Below, piece by piece: positions 1-10,594 of a stretch of DNA of 64,000 nt. The stretch's first letter is position 1, and each line of letters begins with the position of its first letter. The translations under genes were made by a program, and so were the position numbers. Origin of the DNA: Diploptera punctata (lineage: Eukaryota > Arthropoda > Insecta > Blattodea > Blaberidae); the NCBI GenBank assembly GCA_030220185.1, contig JASPKZ010004953.1:532501-596500 (forward strand), given 5' to 3'. The notes beneath the pieces are model-generated. The model had not been told where the DNA came from, made no database searches, and worked only from the letters and a program-made list of their open reading frames with translations.

Positions 1-735
1 TGAGTTTCTAATTTTTTCTCTTCTTGAAATTCTTGCTGCCCTTCGTATAAAATCAATTTCCGTTGCCAAATGATACCTGTTTGTTTTTGTTGTTAATGGC
101 CAAAGTTCTGCTCCACAAGTAATGACGCTTTTAACAGTTGTATGATATATATTCATTTTATTTGTATACGTTTATTTTTATCCCACAATATTTCATTGGG
201 GCAAACAATTGGAAATTTTCCTTTATTATTTCTATTTCGCATTTCCTCTTCATAACTTCCATTTTTATTTATTTTTATTCCTAAATAGGTGATCTCACTA
301 CAAGATTTTATTGTTTCTCGTCTCCAAAATTAAATTTTGTTCTGGTTCACCAATTGATAAATATTTTGTTTTCTTCATGTTCAAAATTAATCCACATTTA
401 TCATATGCTTCTATTAATTTTCTAGTCATATATTCTAAATCTTCATAATCTTGTGCAATTAATAATCTATCATCTGCAAAATGTAAGTTGTATAAAGTTT
501 TATTCTTTGGAATAGGAATTTCCTTGCTTGAACTTGTTCTCCTCAAATTCTTTAATATTTCATGTACATATATTTTAAAAAGAGTCGGTGACAGATAACA
601 ACCTTACGCAGACCTTTATTTATCGTAAAACCATGTGACAATCTACTGCCAATTTTAATTTTAGACACGCAATTGTCATATAAATTTTGTATAGCTTTAA
701 TTATTACAGTCACAATTCCCATATACGACGTATAC
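1..735 (-). pseudogene. LINE-A fragment, reverse transcriptase to 3' region
   Basis: Remnant of a non-LTR retrotransposon reverse transcriptase, read right to left. Around 600-720 the translation gives a conserved 'TIKGLR.GC.LSPTLF'-like segment, and 298-546 has an open stretch with the catalytic FADD box (LHFADDRLLIAQD) and a KTKYL segment. Bases 1-300 match the 26.9-27.4 kb copy (RRAARISRRE region), so both belong to one family. Frames are broken and the left edge leaves the window. Bases 736-860 hold an upstream RT part in the opposite orientation. Clade not assigned. Confidence 0.8.
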
Positions 736-860
736 TAAAATATTTTTTTGGAAAAAACTCTATAGTGATATGGAATTAGAGGAACAGTCAGGATTTAGAG
801 CAGGTCGTTCCACAACCGACAGTTTATTTTGCATTACTCAGGTAATAGGAAAGAAAATAA
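736..860 (+). pseudogene. Inverted upstream part of LINE-A reverse transcriptase
   Basis: Translates on the plus strand to LEEQSGFRAGRSTTDSLF, the conserved N-terminal RT block of non-LTR elements (EEQ.GFR.GRST.D). In the element it should lie upstream of the FADD part, yet it is in opposite orientation to the adjoining 1-735 fragment. Head-to-head order fits 5' inversion by twin priming during insertion. Confidence 0.7.
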
Positions 861-1805
861 TAATAATAACAATAATATAAAATACCATGCACACGTATGT
901 AATTGATATTGAACTGTTTTATTTTCTATGTAAATACATGCGAGTAAAGAGCGACAAAATTTCACTTGACATTTTCATTCTGCCAATAAGTCATGGTTGG
1001 TCTTAATTTTCACAAAATAAATAAATGTTTTCTTTTACAAATTACTTGCATTGTTATTTTAACAAAGTTTTGATTCCTCTATTTTTTAAAGTGCAATACA
1101 ACTCTTTTATGCTCGTATTTGGATGAGAGTGTAAGCAGAAGTCTGAAAAAAAACAAAGATTTGCTGTAAGATAAAACGCAGATAAGATGAGTCATGACTG
1201 AAAACGAGGTTAGAACATTGGTGAATATCAAGATTAATGAGTCAGGATCCGATAAATGATACGTTACAATATAAAGGGTACGCAGGATAAACTATCAATG
1301 GCCATCAAAAATCAAAATTGAGTTAATGCAATGGTGCCATCTGATAGTAGAATGGTAAATTCAGTTTTCTGTTAAAATTATTATGGTCCTCTTAAATGAA
1401 AATTAAAGTTTTCATGTGGGCTGAAGTAATAATTTGCGCCACGTTGTACCACCGCGTTGTAAGCACTAGGTGGTGGAATCATTCTGTAGGTTGTCCTGGG
1501 TTCAAATTCGGTTTGCTTCAGTTAAAAATATTCTTGCTCAGGGGAACTAAGGGAATACTGAGATGGTTGTCACTCGAAATAAAAATACTAAGTAAATTTA
1601 AGAAAATGTTGTCGCCGTTTAATTTATAATACAGTTACTTTAAAGATTATGAAACTTGTATGTATCCCTTTCACTTTCGGGTAGTATTTGTCCGTTATCA
1701 CTAGAAAAGCTAATTAGTATTGGTGACTCAATTACATAACTTAAGTTATACAAAATTTATTATTTTGTTGGTAAATGATACTCTATTCTTTCTTTTTATC
1801 ATTTA
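861..1805. other. AT-rich spacer, no gene recognised
   Basis: No convincing coding frame. A weak tRNA-like stretch (1440-1530, with GGTTCAAATTC resembling a B box) may be an old SINE head but is too degraded to call. The 77-codon open frame at 1396-1629 has no recognisable motif. Confidence 0.4.
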
Positions 1806-2521
1806 ATGTTACTTAATGCAAATTCAGAAGATAATCTGCAGAAAGATCTGTATGAACTTAACAAAATTATAGAAGAATGTGGATTGAAGATATCTACAGA
1901 GAAAAAAAAGGCATTTCAAGGTGTAGATCCTGTCAGAAGTAAAATTGTACTTGACAATAAAATTTTGGAGCAGGTGAATAATTTTTCATGCCCGGGATGC
2001 AATATCTCATATGAAAGAGAAAAAGATGCAAATGCAAAAATATTAAAATTTTAAAGAATTTTAGGGTTAATAAATTCTATCTTCAAGCCACAGTTAGTCC
2101 AAAAACATTCAAGATTAAAAGTGTATAAAACACTGGCTCTTCCAACTCTTTTGTATGGTAGCGAAGTGTGGACGTTGAAACAGAAGGATATACAGAGACT
2201 TAGACCTGCTGAAATGAGATATCTTCGGAGAACTGCAGGATACACACTACTAGATCAGAAAAAATGAAGACATCTTAGAAGAATAACACATGGAACCTTT
2301 AGAACACAAAATTTCTGATTATAAGTCAAGATGGATGTAACATGTTTATCGAATGGAAGATCACAGGATATCCAAACAAAAATGTTAAGATATCAACCTG
2401 CAGGAAGAAGAAGACCAGGACGTCCACAGAAGAAGACTTTTGGATGGTGTTTCTCTTGAGGCCGAAACAGGTCAACAAATGGCCTAAATTCGTGAATGTA
2501 CTATGATGATGATGATGATAA
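1806..2521 (+). pseudogene. LINE-B fragment, RT C-terminus and 3' end
   Basis: Decayed 3' part of a non-LTR retrotransposon. The first 82 codons read SEDNLQKDLYELNKIIEECG, then a GCNISYE segment; after frameshifts the frame continues KHSRLKVYKTLALPTLLYGS with EVWTLKQKD, then HVYRMEDHR and AGRRRPGRPQ, the usual order of the RT tail. It ends in a (GAT)n tail at about 2503-2521. A sister copy lies at 44.4-45.1 kb. 5'-truncated; several stops and shifts. Confidence 0.85.
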
Positions 2522-2918
2522 TATTTTATAAAATGTATGCGACCGTTACCATATCGACCTATCGTCATAACTGTTTGAAGTACACTGGTCAGATCATGAA
2601 GGATCTTCTTCCCAGAATTCAATCTTCTTTCATCTCAAATTCAGATGTGATTGGTTAATTAATCTGGTCATGAGTACTATTGGCTGATTCGCTTCCAAAT
2701 TACCCAACCACTTCAAAATATGTGACAGTTAATATTTCAAACTCTTTCAAATTCTCAACTGATTCTAAAATCATCCAGAATCAAATAATATTGACAACAA
2801 TAACTTATTTTAAATTACTTATGACAAAAAATATTGAATTCTATCCATATTCATGTTAATATCATTTTAACTGATGTTTCTTATCGAAAAAATAAAATAT
2901 TAAATATATATATTAAAA
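2522..2918. other. AT-rich spacer between two LINE fragments
   Basis: No gene, hairpin or tandem repeat seen apart from a short AT run near 2900. Confidence 0.4.
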
Positions 2919-3462
2919 TAAAATTATTGAACAAGTATCCCACTTTAAATATTTAGGATGTGACATCAGCTATGGGTATGATAAAGATATTGAACACAAA
3001 ACACATCCGTTTCAAGCTATTTGCGATACAATAAATAGAACATTGAATAATAAAGCCCATAAACAAACAAAATTAAAATTTTATAAAACAATGGCTGTCC
3101 CTGTCCTTTTGTATGGGAGTGAATCTTGGATAACCACTACCAAACAAGAAAGTAAAATCCAAGCAGCCGAGATGAAATTTTTAAGAAGAGTAAAAGGCTG
3201 CACTGGACCAGATAAGAAGGATATCCGTGAAGAACTGCAGATCTACTCCATAAAAGAAAATATATTTAACAACAAGATACAGTGGAAAGAACATGTAGAA
3301 AGAATGGAAGAAAGTAGATTACCAAATAAAATCTTCCATTATTTTCCAAGAGGAAGAAGATATATCGGACGTCCTCGGAAGAGATGGTCTTAGATCTATT
3401 AGTGAAGACGGAACAGGCAACTCTTGCCTAAACCCGGAAGTGAAGAAGAAGAAGAAGATTAA
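2919..3462 (+). pseudogene. LINE-C fragment, RT C-terminus and 3' end
   Basis: The frame is open from about 2919 to 3391 without an ATG at its start, giving KIIEQVSHFKYLGCDISYGY, then LKFYKTMAVPVLLYGSESW, AEMKFLRRVKGCT, HVERMEESRLPNK and GRRYIGRPRKRW. This is the 3' part of a non-LTR ORF2. It ends with a (GAA)n run at 3444-3460. Closest relative in the window is 31.3-32.1 kb. 5'-truncated, otherwise young-looking. Confidence 0.85.
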
Positions 3463-3808
3463 AATAAAATAACCCCTATTATTATTAAAATAGTGTAAAT
3501 ATCCGGCTTTAGGGCCTACTTGAGAAAAATGATCAAGGTCCTTTCGATTCTGTGGAATAAAGATCAAGCTCCATGTATAGTTTGCATATCAAAATAAACC
3601 AAGCACCAGATACAGTAGCCCCTTTTCTTTTCCTATTTTGCGTTTCACTGCGAAATGGTGAGGCTTCGTGTTATTGTCTTCCTGAAATATTGTAAATTAA
3701 TTTTCATTGTTGAGCTTGGAATCAGATATAGAGTTTTGCGTGAATTTCTTTTAGTCTCGTGTTCGTTGTTGCTGATATATAATATAAAGTTAAGAACTTT
3801 CAAGTGAA
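3463..3808. other. Spacer, no feature
   Basis: AT-rich sequence after the LINE tail; open frames here are short and without motifs. Confidence 0.35.
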
Positions 3809-3988
3809 ATGGGGACATTAGATGCAACAGAGAACGAGGAAGAATATGCAAGTCCAATGCAGAACGCTATTTCAAAGAAAATAAAGGTGCTTGAACGAAT
3901 TTCTGATTCTTCGAGATGGATACAAGCCGTGAGTCATGTTACAGGAAACGACTGCATGTTTTCAGAATGTTTCGTTACAGGAAAATAA
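3809..3988 (+). CDS. Possible small ORF or first exon, function unknown
   Basis: An ATG at 3809 opens 59 codons (MGTLDATENEEEYASPMQNA...) to a TAA at 3986-3988. The peptide is acidic at the start, then lysine-rich (SKKIKVLERISD), with no family I recognise. A good donor-like GTGAGT lies at 3931-3936 after IQA, so the sequence could be a first exon rather than a complete ORF. The region just downstream (4060-4095) is shared with a repeat at 29.75 kb, which argues for transposon origin. Low confidence. Confidence 0.2.
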   Translation: MGTLDATENEEEYASPMQNAISKKIKVLERISDSSRWIQAVSHVTGNDCMFSECFVTGK

Positions 3989-4192
3989 TAGATTAACTGA
4001 ACAATTTAGTGGGATTGCTTCCTATGAGACTCAAAATGCTCAGTTGTCAGGTATTTTCAACAGTAATCTAACAAGAGGTAGTGTTTTTCTGAAAAAAAAA
4101 AAAAAAAAAAAAACGAGCGACGTGAGTGATTTTGCCTAATGAAAAACTCAAACTCGCGTTGGATTTGGAGTGACTATTTAACGAATAATACA

Positions 4193-4597
4193 TTTTTTGT
4201 GTAAGCCCATGTTTCCCTTAACAGAGATTTAGGCGCTCTCCCCTACAGGAAAGAATTTGAACTATATTAATTTAGTTACACTTTTTTTCGTACAGATGCC
4301 ACTTGAGTGGTCCGTGGTCAGCGTTCCGCCTCATACTGACATCTAGGAAACCAAGGTAGTACTAGGACGGGAAAATTCGGTAAATTTTGCTTAGAGGCCT
4401 TTTCATTCAGGCTTAAGGATCTTTTACGAGCCTGAAAATCTTCAGACTCGGGACCCACGGCTTAAAGTCCCTCCCGGAGGACTTTTCCTCCTTGGATTTT
4501 TCCATCCTAAAAAATCCATCGACTCCGGCCGGGTTTGAACCCGCGACTCTCGGGACTAGAGGCAAGGAAAATAACCACTAGTCCACTGCGGTCGATT
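4193..4597 (-). mobile_element. SINE-4, tRNA-derived, full length
   Basis: tRNA-like head at the right (complement of GGTTTGAACCCGCGA is the B box), body with CTCCCGGAGGACTT and a 3' end shared with 36073-36447. It is flanked by ATAATACA at 4185-4192 and 4598-4605. The homologous P block at 30.35 kb lacks the SINE and runs straight across this point, confirming the insertion site. Confidence 0.85.
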
Positions 4598-4646
4598 ATA
4601 ATACAACATCAGAAGCTAAAAATAATTATAATGTTTAATATTTACC

Positions 4647-5300
4647 AAATGTGAGGTTATGTATTCCAATATTACTTCCGGGCGATTTGTAAGCCGGCAG
4701 TGTAGTTATAAATAGCATATCTTTACTGTTAAATCTCTTTGGGCTTGGAAAAAATCAATAACAGATGATTGTATGAGAAATAACTGTTAACAATAATGCA
4801 GATTCATTATACAACATTTAATATTTTTTAGAGCAACAGAACTAACTTTTTTTTGTAATTTTTGAAGTTATTTTCTTTTGACATTTGTTCCTGTACCAAA
4901 TCGATCGTATATTGTTGAATCGATATCCTTGTCAAAGAAGTTAATTTGCGGATGTATCTCTCATTACGACTTTTAAATGTGAGGTTATGTATTCCCATCT
5001 TACCTCCGGGCGGTTTCTAAGCCGGCTGTATAGTTATAAATAGCATATCTTTACTGTTATATATCTTTGAGCTTGGAAAAAATCAATAACAGATGATTGT
5101 ATGAGAAATAACTATTAACAATAATACAGATTCATTATATAACATTTAATAATTTTTAGAACAATAGAACTAACTTTTTTTTTAATTTTTGTTGTTTTTC
5201 TTTTGACATTTGTTGCTGTATCATACCGATCGTGCATTGTTCAATCGATATTCTTGTCAAAGAAGTTAATTTGCGGAGATATCTCTCATTATAAACAGGA
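4647..5300. repeat. 328-bp tandem duplication within P block
   Basis: Two consecutive units begin AAATGTGAGGTTATGTATTCC at 4647 and 4975 and share 'CTTCCGGGCG'-like, 'AATCAATAACAGATGATTG' and 'TTGTTGAATCGATA'-like segments with modest divergence. The 30.3 kb copy has only one unit. Confidence 0.8.
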
Positions 5301-5325
5301 AGAGGCACGATTATCGATCTATAAG

Positions 5326-5905
5326 TTATATAGTCATAAGTAATGTCACGAGTGATTTCCAAATTATCTAGAGGATTTGGAAATCAAGTGTGGCATTTGT
5401 TAGGAGTATTTAACGAACAAAATTAAGCTGTTAACTTAAAAATCACTATTAAAATATAGTTACTGGTATTTTAAAATATTTCTATATTTAATGTAAACGG
5501 AGATGTTCGAAAACTAATCAGAAATGTTTGGTTATGTTTATTCACTGCAACTTCATCATAATATTTATTGCCAAATAGGATTGCAATTAGCAATTCATTT
5601 TTTCTTTTCATATCATTGTAACATTGTAAGAATGCATCCTAGTGGAGAAAAATGAAACACATCAAACTGTATATTATAACAAACATTATAGATTATTAAT
5701 TAATTTTTAGGAAACAACTCAGTAAAATCATTATTAATATAAAAACATAATTATTGAACACCCGATTATCAAATGTGTAGTTCGAAGGAATTTGTTAATT
5801 ATTTGCTATATTCAACGTATTTGTTGGAGAGTCAGTCACTGCAAAATAATGCTCTGACCTGTTCAGAATATTAAAAAGGAGGAGCTTTCTTTATTTTGGT
5901 AAACA
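5326..5905 (-). mobile_element. M element (MITE-like), inverted copy
   Basis: Begins CATAAGTAATGTCACGAGTG (end of the M consensus) and runs to the GGAGGAGCTTTC segment. Shares GTAAACGGAGATGTTCGAAA and the TTATTTATTGCC block with other M copies. Diverged, with an extra TTCTTTTCATATCATT insertion near 5605. Confidence 0.65.
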
Positions 5906-6671
5906 GAATTCGATTAATAGTGAGGCGAGATTTAGATCTGATGTTTCTAAACTCGATTTAGACAAACAAAAAGAACAATATGCAGCTAAGATAATAATGT
6001 GTACACAGAAACATTTCATATAATATATGGGTCTTACTCGTATAAACCAGAAAGCGAGAAGTGGAGACTTGAGATTTCTAATGCCAGGTAAAAAACCTGA
6101 GCCATTTATCGTAGTTGACTGCAGAAATTAAATGAATGGGGGGAACTTTTGCATGTTTTATGGATCGGGAGAATTTTTGAATGGGTACTACGGAATAAGA
6201 ATTCCCTTTCAACCATAGGAACATTGTAAGGTACCATATTAGAGAGGATTATACTAAATTGGTGTTTTTGAGACAGTTGTACACTGGACGAAAGCTATAA
6301 AATGACGGCGAGTTTCTTATTTTATTTGTTACAATTAAATGTTTAATAATATTTGAATTAATATAATCTAACCTCTAAATACAAGTTACCCCTTAAGAAA
6401 CGCCTTATTTTACTATATTACAGTCTGATGGAAAACAATGCAATGAGGCAAGTATCTCAACAGCTGCATCAATTGTTACATACATATCAAAAGAGCAAAA
6501 TCAACGACTTACAAATAATGTGCTGAAGGATTGCAAAGCTGTTATTAATACAAGAGTATTTTACTTCATTACCAGTGAGAGGAGACGGTGAACGCAAAAA
6601 GTAATATATAGAATCAGACAGTGAGAAATAGGAACTTATTCTAGTTAAATGTATAATTTAATTTAATTAAA

Positions 6672-6675
<4 letters not shown>
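5906..6675. other. AT-rich spacer, no gene recognised
   Basis: Open frames are short. Nothing resembling tRNA heads, TIRs or LINE ends was found. Confidence 0.4.

Positions 6676-6718
<43 letters not shown>
6676..6718. repeat. (AT)n microsatellite
   Basis: About 20 AT dinucleotides directly upstream of a SINE-1. Confidence 0.95.
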
Positions 6719-6719
<1 letters not shown>

Positions 6720-6720
6720 A

Positions 6721-7034
6721 GGCCATCGCTGTGGTCTCGAGGTAGCGTGCTGCCTTGTCACGCAGCGGGCCGGGTTCGATCCCCGGTCGGGGCAGTTTTT
6801 CCTCACTTGTAAGACAAATGTCAGGAAAACTTTAAGGCCCAAACGGTCCCCGAAATCATATAGCCATCATCATCATCATCATCCTTATCATCATCTTCAT
6901 CATCCTTCACCGGTGTGGAAAGCAACGGGAAGCTACAACACCTACAATTCCCTAGTAAAGCTGCAAGCATAGCATAGAAATGCTATGATTGCAGTGAAGG
7001 ACCTACCTTCGGGCAGAATTATTATGGATGGATG
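6721..7034 (+). mobile_element. SINE-1, tRNA-derived
   Basis: tRNA-like head with A-box region GTGGTCTCGAGGTAGCGTG and B box GGTTCGATCCCC, a body with AAGACAAATGTCAGGAAAAC and GGCCCAAACGGTCCCCGAAA, an internal (ATC)n run at 6866-6905, and a terminal ATTATGGATGGATG. It lacks about 25 bases (GGGTGAGGTTTTTATCGG) after the head relative to other copies. The 85-codon frame across it is not a gene. Confidence 0.9.
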
Positions 7035-7039
7035 TATGA

Positions 7040-7185
7040 TATGAAAAGAAAAATGAATGCTTGAGTCGGGATTTAAACCTGAGTTTCTAAACTCTGTACT
7101 CTTTTCATATCATATTTGCCTTCATTGCCAAATGTCAAAAATAAGTTATAACATCTAAATATACAAGCGTTACTGCTATAAAGTA
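7040..7185 (-). repeat. Fragment of tRNA-bearing foldback, left part
   Basis: 7040-7100 matches the left arm of the 47.1-47.5 kb palindrome (GAATGCTTGAGTCGGGATTT, minus-strand tRNA-like head), then jumps at about 7101 to the outer right-arm flank (CTTTTCATATCATATTTGCC). This looks like a recombined or deleted copy. Confidence 0.6.
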
Positions 7186-7229
7186 AATATTCTTTTTAAA
7201 AATTTTCTTAACTGTTATGTTGGTCACAA

Positions 7230-7460
7230 GATGTCAGTCGGAACGATTTTACCGCTACCTCTTGTGTGAATTGAGAATAATACATAAATGTAAGAAAAAT
7301 GTATGTGTTGGAATACTTGGGGGGGGGACTCAGATCGTTAGAGCGCTAAACGTACAGAGTTTAGAGACTCGGGTTCAAATCCCTACTCAAGCATTCATTT
7401 TTTTTTCATATCATATTTGCCTTAATTGCCAAATGTCAAAAATATAGTTATAACATCTAC

Positions 7461-7470
<10 letters not shown>
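7230..7470 (+). repeat. Second tRNA-like foldback arm, degenerate
   Basis: Matches the right arm at 47340-47540: CCGCTACCTCTTGTGTGAAT, GTATGTGTTGGAATACTTGG, then a damaged tRNA-like head (GTTAGAGCGCTAAACGTACA, B box GGGTTCAAATCCC) and the TTTGCCTTAATTGCCAAATG flank. The G run at 7320 replaces GTAGCTCAG, so the A box is broken. Confidence 0.7.
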
Positions 7471-7495
<25 letters not shown>

Positions 7496-7496
<1 letters not shown>

Positions 7497-8403
7497 CTTA
7501 GTATATAAAAATTTCGTGTCATGTTGTTTGTCCGCGATGGAATCCTAAACTACTGAACCGATTTTAATAAAATTTTGCACACTGTGCGCAGTTTGATCCA
7601 ACTTGAGACTTAGGGTAGTTTATAACTAAATTTATAGTCGCATTATTTTTTATTGCAAATTATTTGTTTATTATTTAACAAAGCTGCTCTAAAATACGGA
7701 AGTGAAATTTGGATTTTAAATAAAAGAAACTCTCATAAACTTCAAGTGAGCCAAATGCGCTTCTTACGATCATTGTTAGGAATTAATAGACTGGATCACC
7801 AAAGGAACATTATTATCAGAGGAAAACTTGGAGTAACAAGTTTAAATGAAGATATACAAAGATACCAACAAGAATGGAAAAATCATCTGAGAAGAATGGC
7901 AAGAAATAGACTTCCAAAATTGGCATTCCAATATACCCCAACTGGACATAGGGACCAAGGAAGACCAAAACATCGGTGGAAAGATCAAGACCATCTTCGC
8001 TAGGTTTACCGTACAGGCCACATGGCCTAAAACGAATTTGTTCATGATGATGATGATAATGATGATGATATTTAACAAAGAGTTATAATTATCTGTGAGT
8101 TCCATACGATTCTAACAGATGACGGTGTAAGGTAATTTGGTAAGGTAATTGGTTTATTATTTAACAAAGAGAGATCCAGATGGCTGTGCTTTTTGTTGCA
8201 ACCGCGAATTTCAATTGAATTACAAATATTGATTATTTCATAATTTAAGTGTGTTGAGTGTTTATTTTATTTTCAATGTATTGATAATAATATTAATTTC
8301 GTGTGTAAGTATTAGTTTTAAGTAATCTGGCTGAAAGACAGCAACTTAATTTAAATTTTTAACGTATATCTTACCCACAGCAACGCGTGGCTGGGACTTC
8401 TAG
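7496..8403 (+). mobile_element. Helitron, non-autonomous, split by a LINE
   Basis: Starts TCTTAGTATATAAAAATT after an A and ends ACTTCTAG before a T, the Helitron 5'-TC, CTAG-3' and A|T target pattern. A short hairpin (CCAC...GTGG) sits about 10 bases before CTAG. Compared with the 413-bp copy at 45133-45544 it carries a LINE insertion at 7684-8069 and a further 70-80 bp segment to 8155. No Rep/helicase coding is present. Confidence 0.85.
7684..8069 (+). pseudogene. LINE fragment inserted in the Helitron
   Basis: Translates as ALKYGSEIWILNKRNSHKLQ, MRFLRSLLGINRLD, HLRRMARNRLPKLAF and GHRDQGRPKHRWKDQ, the C-terminal part of a non-LTR ORF2, ending in a (GAT)n tail. It is flanked by ATTTAACAAAG at 7673-7683 and 8070-8080, an 11-bp target-site duplication. 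5'-truncated; frame open from 7653 to 8000. Confidence 0.85.
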
Positions 8404-8404
8404 T

Positions 8405-8408
8405 TACT

Positions 8409-8492
<84 letters not shown>
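8405..8492. repeat. (CA)n microsatellite
   Basis: Long uninterrupted CA run directly after the Helitron 3' end, preceded by ACTTATA. Confidence 0.95.
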
Positions 8493-8494
<2 letters not shown>

Positions 8495-8504
8495 ATTAGG
8501 TATA

Positions 8505-8840
8505 TTCCACAATACAGTGTTTCTCCTTCAACCCAAAGTGATTTGCCGCCAGAGGTTCCTGTCTAAATCATCTTCTTCCCTCAAATCTCTAGTTTCCATA
8601 CTTCTCCTCACTCCATCTATCCAATTTTCTATAGGTCTGCCTCTTCGACTTCTTCCATTAGCTTTCCAATCAAGGATCTTCTTTGGTATTCTCTCTTCTT
8701 CCATTCTTATGAGGTGTCCATATCATTTCAAACGTTTTTCTTCTATTAATTTATGTTGCTATTTATTTGGACCTAGATCCTTCTTAGTGTCGATGTTTAG
8801 GCATTGTTTACCTATATTTATTTTCCATTGCTGATGCTCA
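8505..8840 (-). pseudogene. LINE 3' end, LINE-A-like
   Basis: Minus-strand translation gives RLKWYGHLIRMEEERIPKK, DWKANGRSRRGRP, NWIDGVRRSMETRDL and EEDLDRNLWRQITLG. This is the conserved C-terminal tail of a non-LTR ORF2, related to 26.9 kb and 49.7 kb. The open plus-strand frame here is only its shadow. Confidence 0.8.
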
Positions 8841-9109
8841 ACTTGTAAAACTAAAACCATTGTTTAATTTTTAAGTTGTTGTTGTTTACATTGCACTTCA
8901 TCAATCTCCATAAAATGGACACGCAATAAAGTATTGAGCACTTAAACTTTAAAATGCGTTTTTCTCAAATCTTTTAAAAATGGACTTTGACCGTTACTCA
9001 CGTGTACCGTTCATATTAGATTAAGTTATTTTGATCGAGATATGACTTATCTAGCCAACTACGCCATTTTGCTATTATTTTCTTTGATGGCGCTCTTTTA
9101 ACAACTAAT
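8841..9109. other. Spacer, no feature
   Basis: No coding or repeat signal recognised. Confidence 0.35.
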
Positions 9110-9117
9110 GTCATTAG

Positions 9118-9816
9118 TAGGGCAAGGCAATTAATGATTTTGCATCTTTTCCTTATGAAGGTTAAAACATTGCTTGAATATATGAAAATATATGGCATTA
9201 AGAAACGGATCAAATAAAAGCAATTCGTTAGGGCATTTTTTTTTTTTGCATTTTCTTAACTTTTTTAGGGATATGTCATTTTTTGGCAATTTTTAGGTCA
9301 TTTTGAACATTTTTTCCACTTTTGCGGAAGGCTGTGACATTATCTGTATTTGATTTACGATTTTTATTATAATTCAGTATTTTTCCTTCCTATGTACAAA
9401 ATTTCTTCGAGTTAAGTAGTTGTTTTGCTAACTAATACCGCTATTTTTCACGGTATGTGCATAATGAACTTGCCCACTTAGGAATTTTATTGAATTTCTT
9501 AGAGAAATGCTACCCTTATTGATTGTTAACTGCAATTCAAAATTGCTGTAAAAGTGCACTGTGTAATATGGATTTTCTGCAATAAAAGGTACTGTAATGT
9601 GTATTTTTTATACTTCTCTTTTAATATTTTGATGTTCAGTAAAATTTTATGTAATTCTGTAATCAAGTGAGTACTTAATCTAATAAATAGTATTTTTATT
9701 TGTAATTCTTAAATTTTTATTCGTCAGTTTTTTTATTTTATTGGTCATTTTTTTGCATTTTTTAGGTCATAAATGCATTTTTTACCAATTTATAGGTCAT
9801 TAAATGCCTTGCCCTA
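9118..9816. mobile_element. hAT-type MITE with subterminal repeats
   Basis: Terminal inverted repeats TAGGGCAAGGCA...TGCCTTGCCCTA, flanked by the 8-bp duplication GTCATTAG at 9110-9117 and 9817-9824, as for hAT elements. Both subterminal zones repeat motifs such as TTTTTAGGTCATT and TTTTTTGCATTTT. The 699-bp interior has no transposase frame. Confidence 0.85.
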
Positions 9817-9920
9817 GTCATTAGCATTGCAATAAAAATCTGGGCGTGAAAGGGCTGACAATTTTTGCAATAGGAATTGTTCACGTCCCGTATATGATCG
9901 ACACGAAACTTTAGTTCATT

Positions 9921-10010
9921 TTCGAAGGATTTTTACGTCCTCGACCGGGTTTGAACCGCGAAACCTTCGATGCTGAGACGAGCGTGGCAACCACTAATCT
10001 ACAGCCAACT
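9921..10010 (-). mobile_element. SINE-4 head fragment
   Basis: GACCGGGTTTGAACCGCG (B-box complement) followed by GGCAACCACTAATCTACAG, the tRNA-like head in minus orientation. The body is missing. Old copy. Confidence 0.5.
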
Positions 10011-10590
10011 ACGTTTACAAGGTGGTGTTCCTTCTGATTTTTTATAGTCATATGACTTTAAGAGGAGTGGCAATATGGCCATAACATACAGTAAAAAAGA
10101 TAAAATTCATTGTTGACTTTGTTTTTAAATATCCATAGATATGAAGTTGATTTTTCAGATTCATGTTTTTTAGCATTTAATTTAGTCATATAAAAGATAA
10201 ATTTTAATTAATATAATTTTAATTATAATGTATTTGAATAGATATCACGAGATCCCAATATTTCAGTTTCTTTCTTAGTTAATTTGAGATTTTTTGGAGT
10301 TAAAACCAATATAATTAATCTTCAAATAAAAATTTAATTGTTGCAGCTTATTGCAATGCATTTCAATTATTCACTTTAGGTCTATATTTATTTCATGTAT
10401 GAAAATTATTTTATTGAATGAATAATTAAATATTATTCCTAACTAGTAATATTTTTAAACTCTCCGGAAATTCCTTTACGTCTCTAGTATCTAAAATAAA
10501 ATCTTTTTATATCTCTAAGCTGGAGTTCATACATTAAACACATTTTGTTGGCATGGTGATTTAAAAAGTTGGCAATAGTTTCAGTCCAAG
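10011..10590. other. AT-rich spacer upstream of candidate promoter
   Basis: No repeat or coding signal. Base composition shifts to GC- and CpG-richer sequence at about 10600. Confidence 0.4.
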
Positions 10591-10594
10591 CAGC

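Larger units (their letters stand above)
4113..5325 (+). repeat. P block: unclassified repeat with nested SINE and tandem duplication
   Basis: Homologous to 30281-30903: both start with GAGCGAC..., share TCGCGTTGGATTTGGAGTG and run through AATAATTATAATGTTTAA. A SINE-4 is inserted at 4193-4597. Downstream a 328-bp unit starting AAATGTGAGGTTATGTA occurs twice (4647-4974, 4975-5300). On the minus strand 5156-5362 encodes a 68-codon frame (VPLPVYNERYLRKLTSLTR...) related to the 142-codon frame of the other copy. An inverted M element follows directly at 5326. Confidence 0.6.

Noticed and set aside
4647..5300. CRISPR-like array
   Set aside because: Only two long units, no short direct repeats with unique spacers; eukaryotic context.
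6715..6972. Histidine-rich open frames across SINE-1 copies (also 20964, 23326, 28408, 46469)
   Set aside because: They read through tRNA-like heads and the internal (ATC)n run; they recur because the SINE recurs, not because of coding.
8517..8834. 105-codon plus-strand frame
   Set aside because: Antisense of a LINE 3' end whose minus translation has the conserved ORF2 tail.
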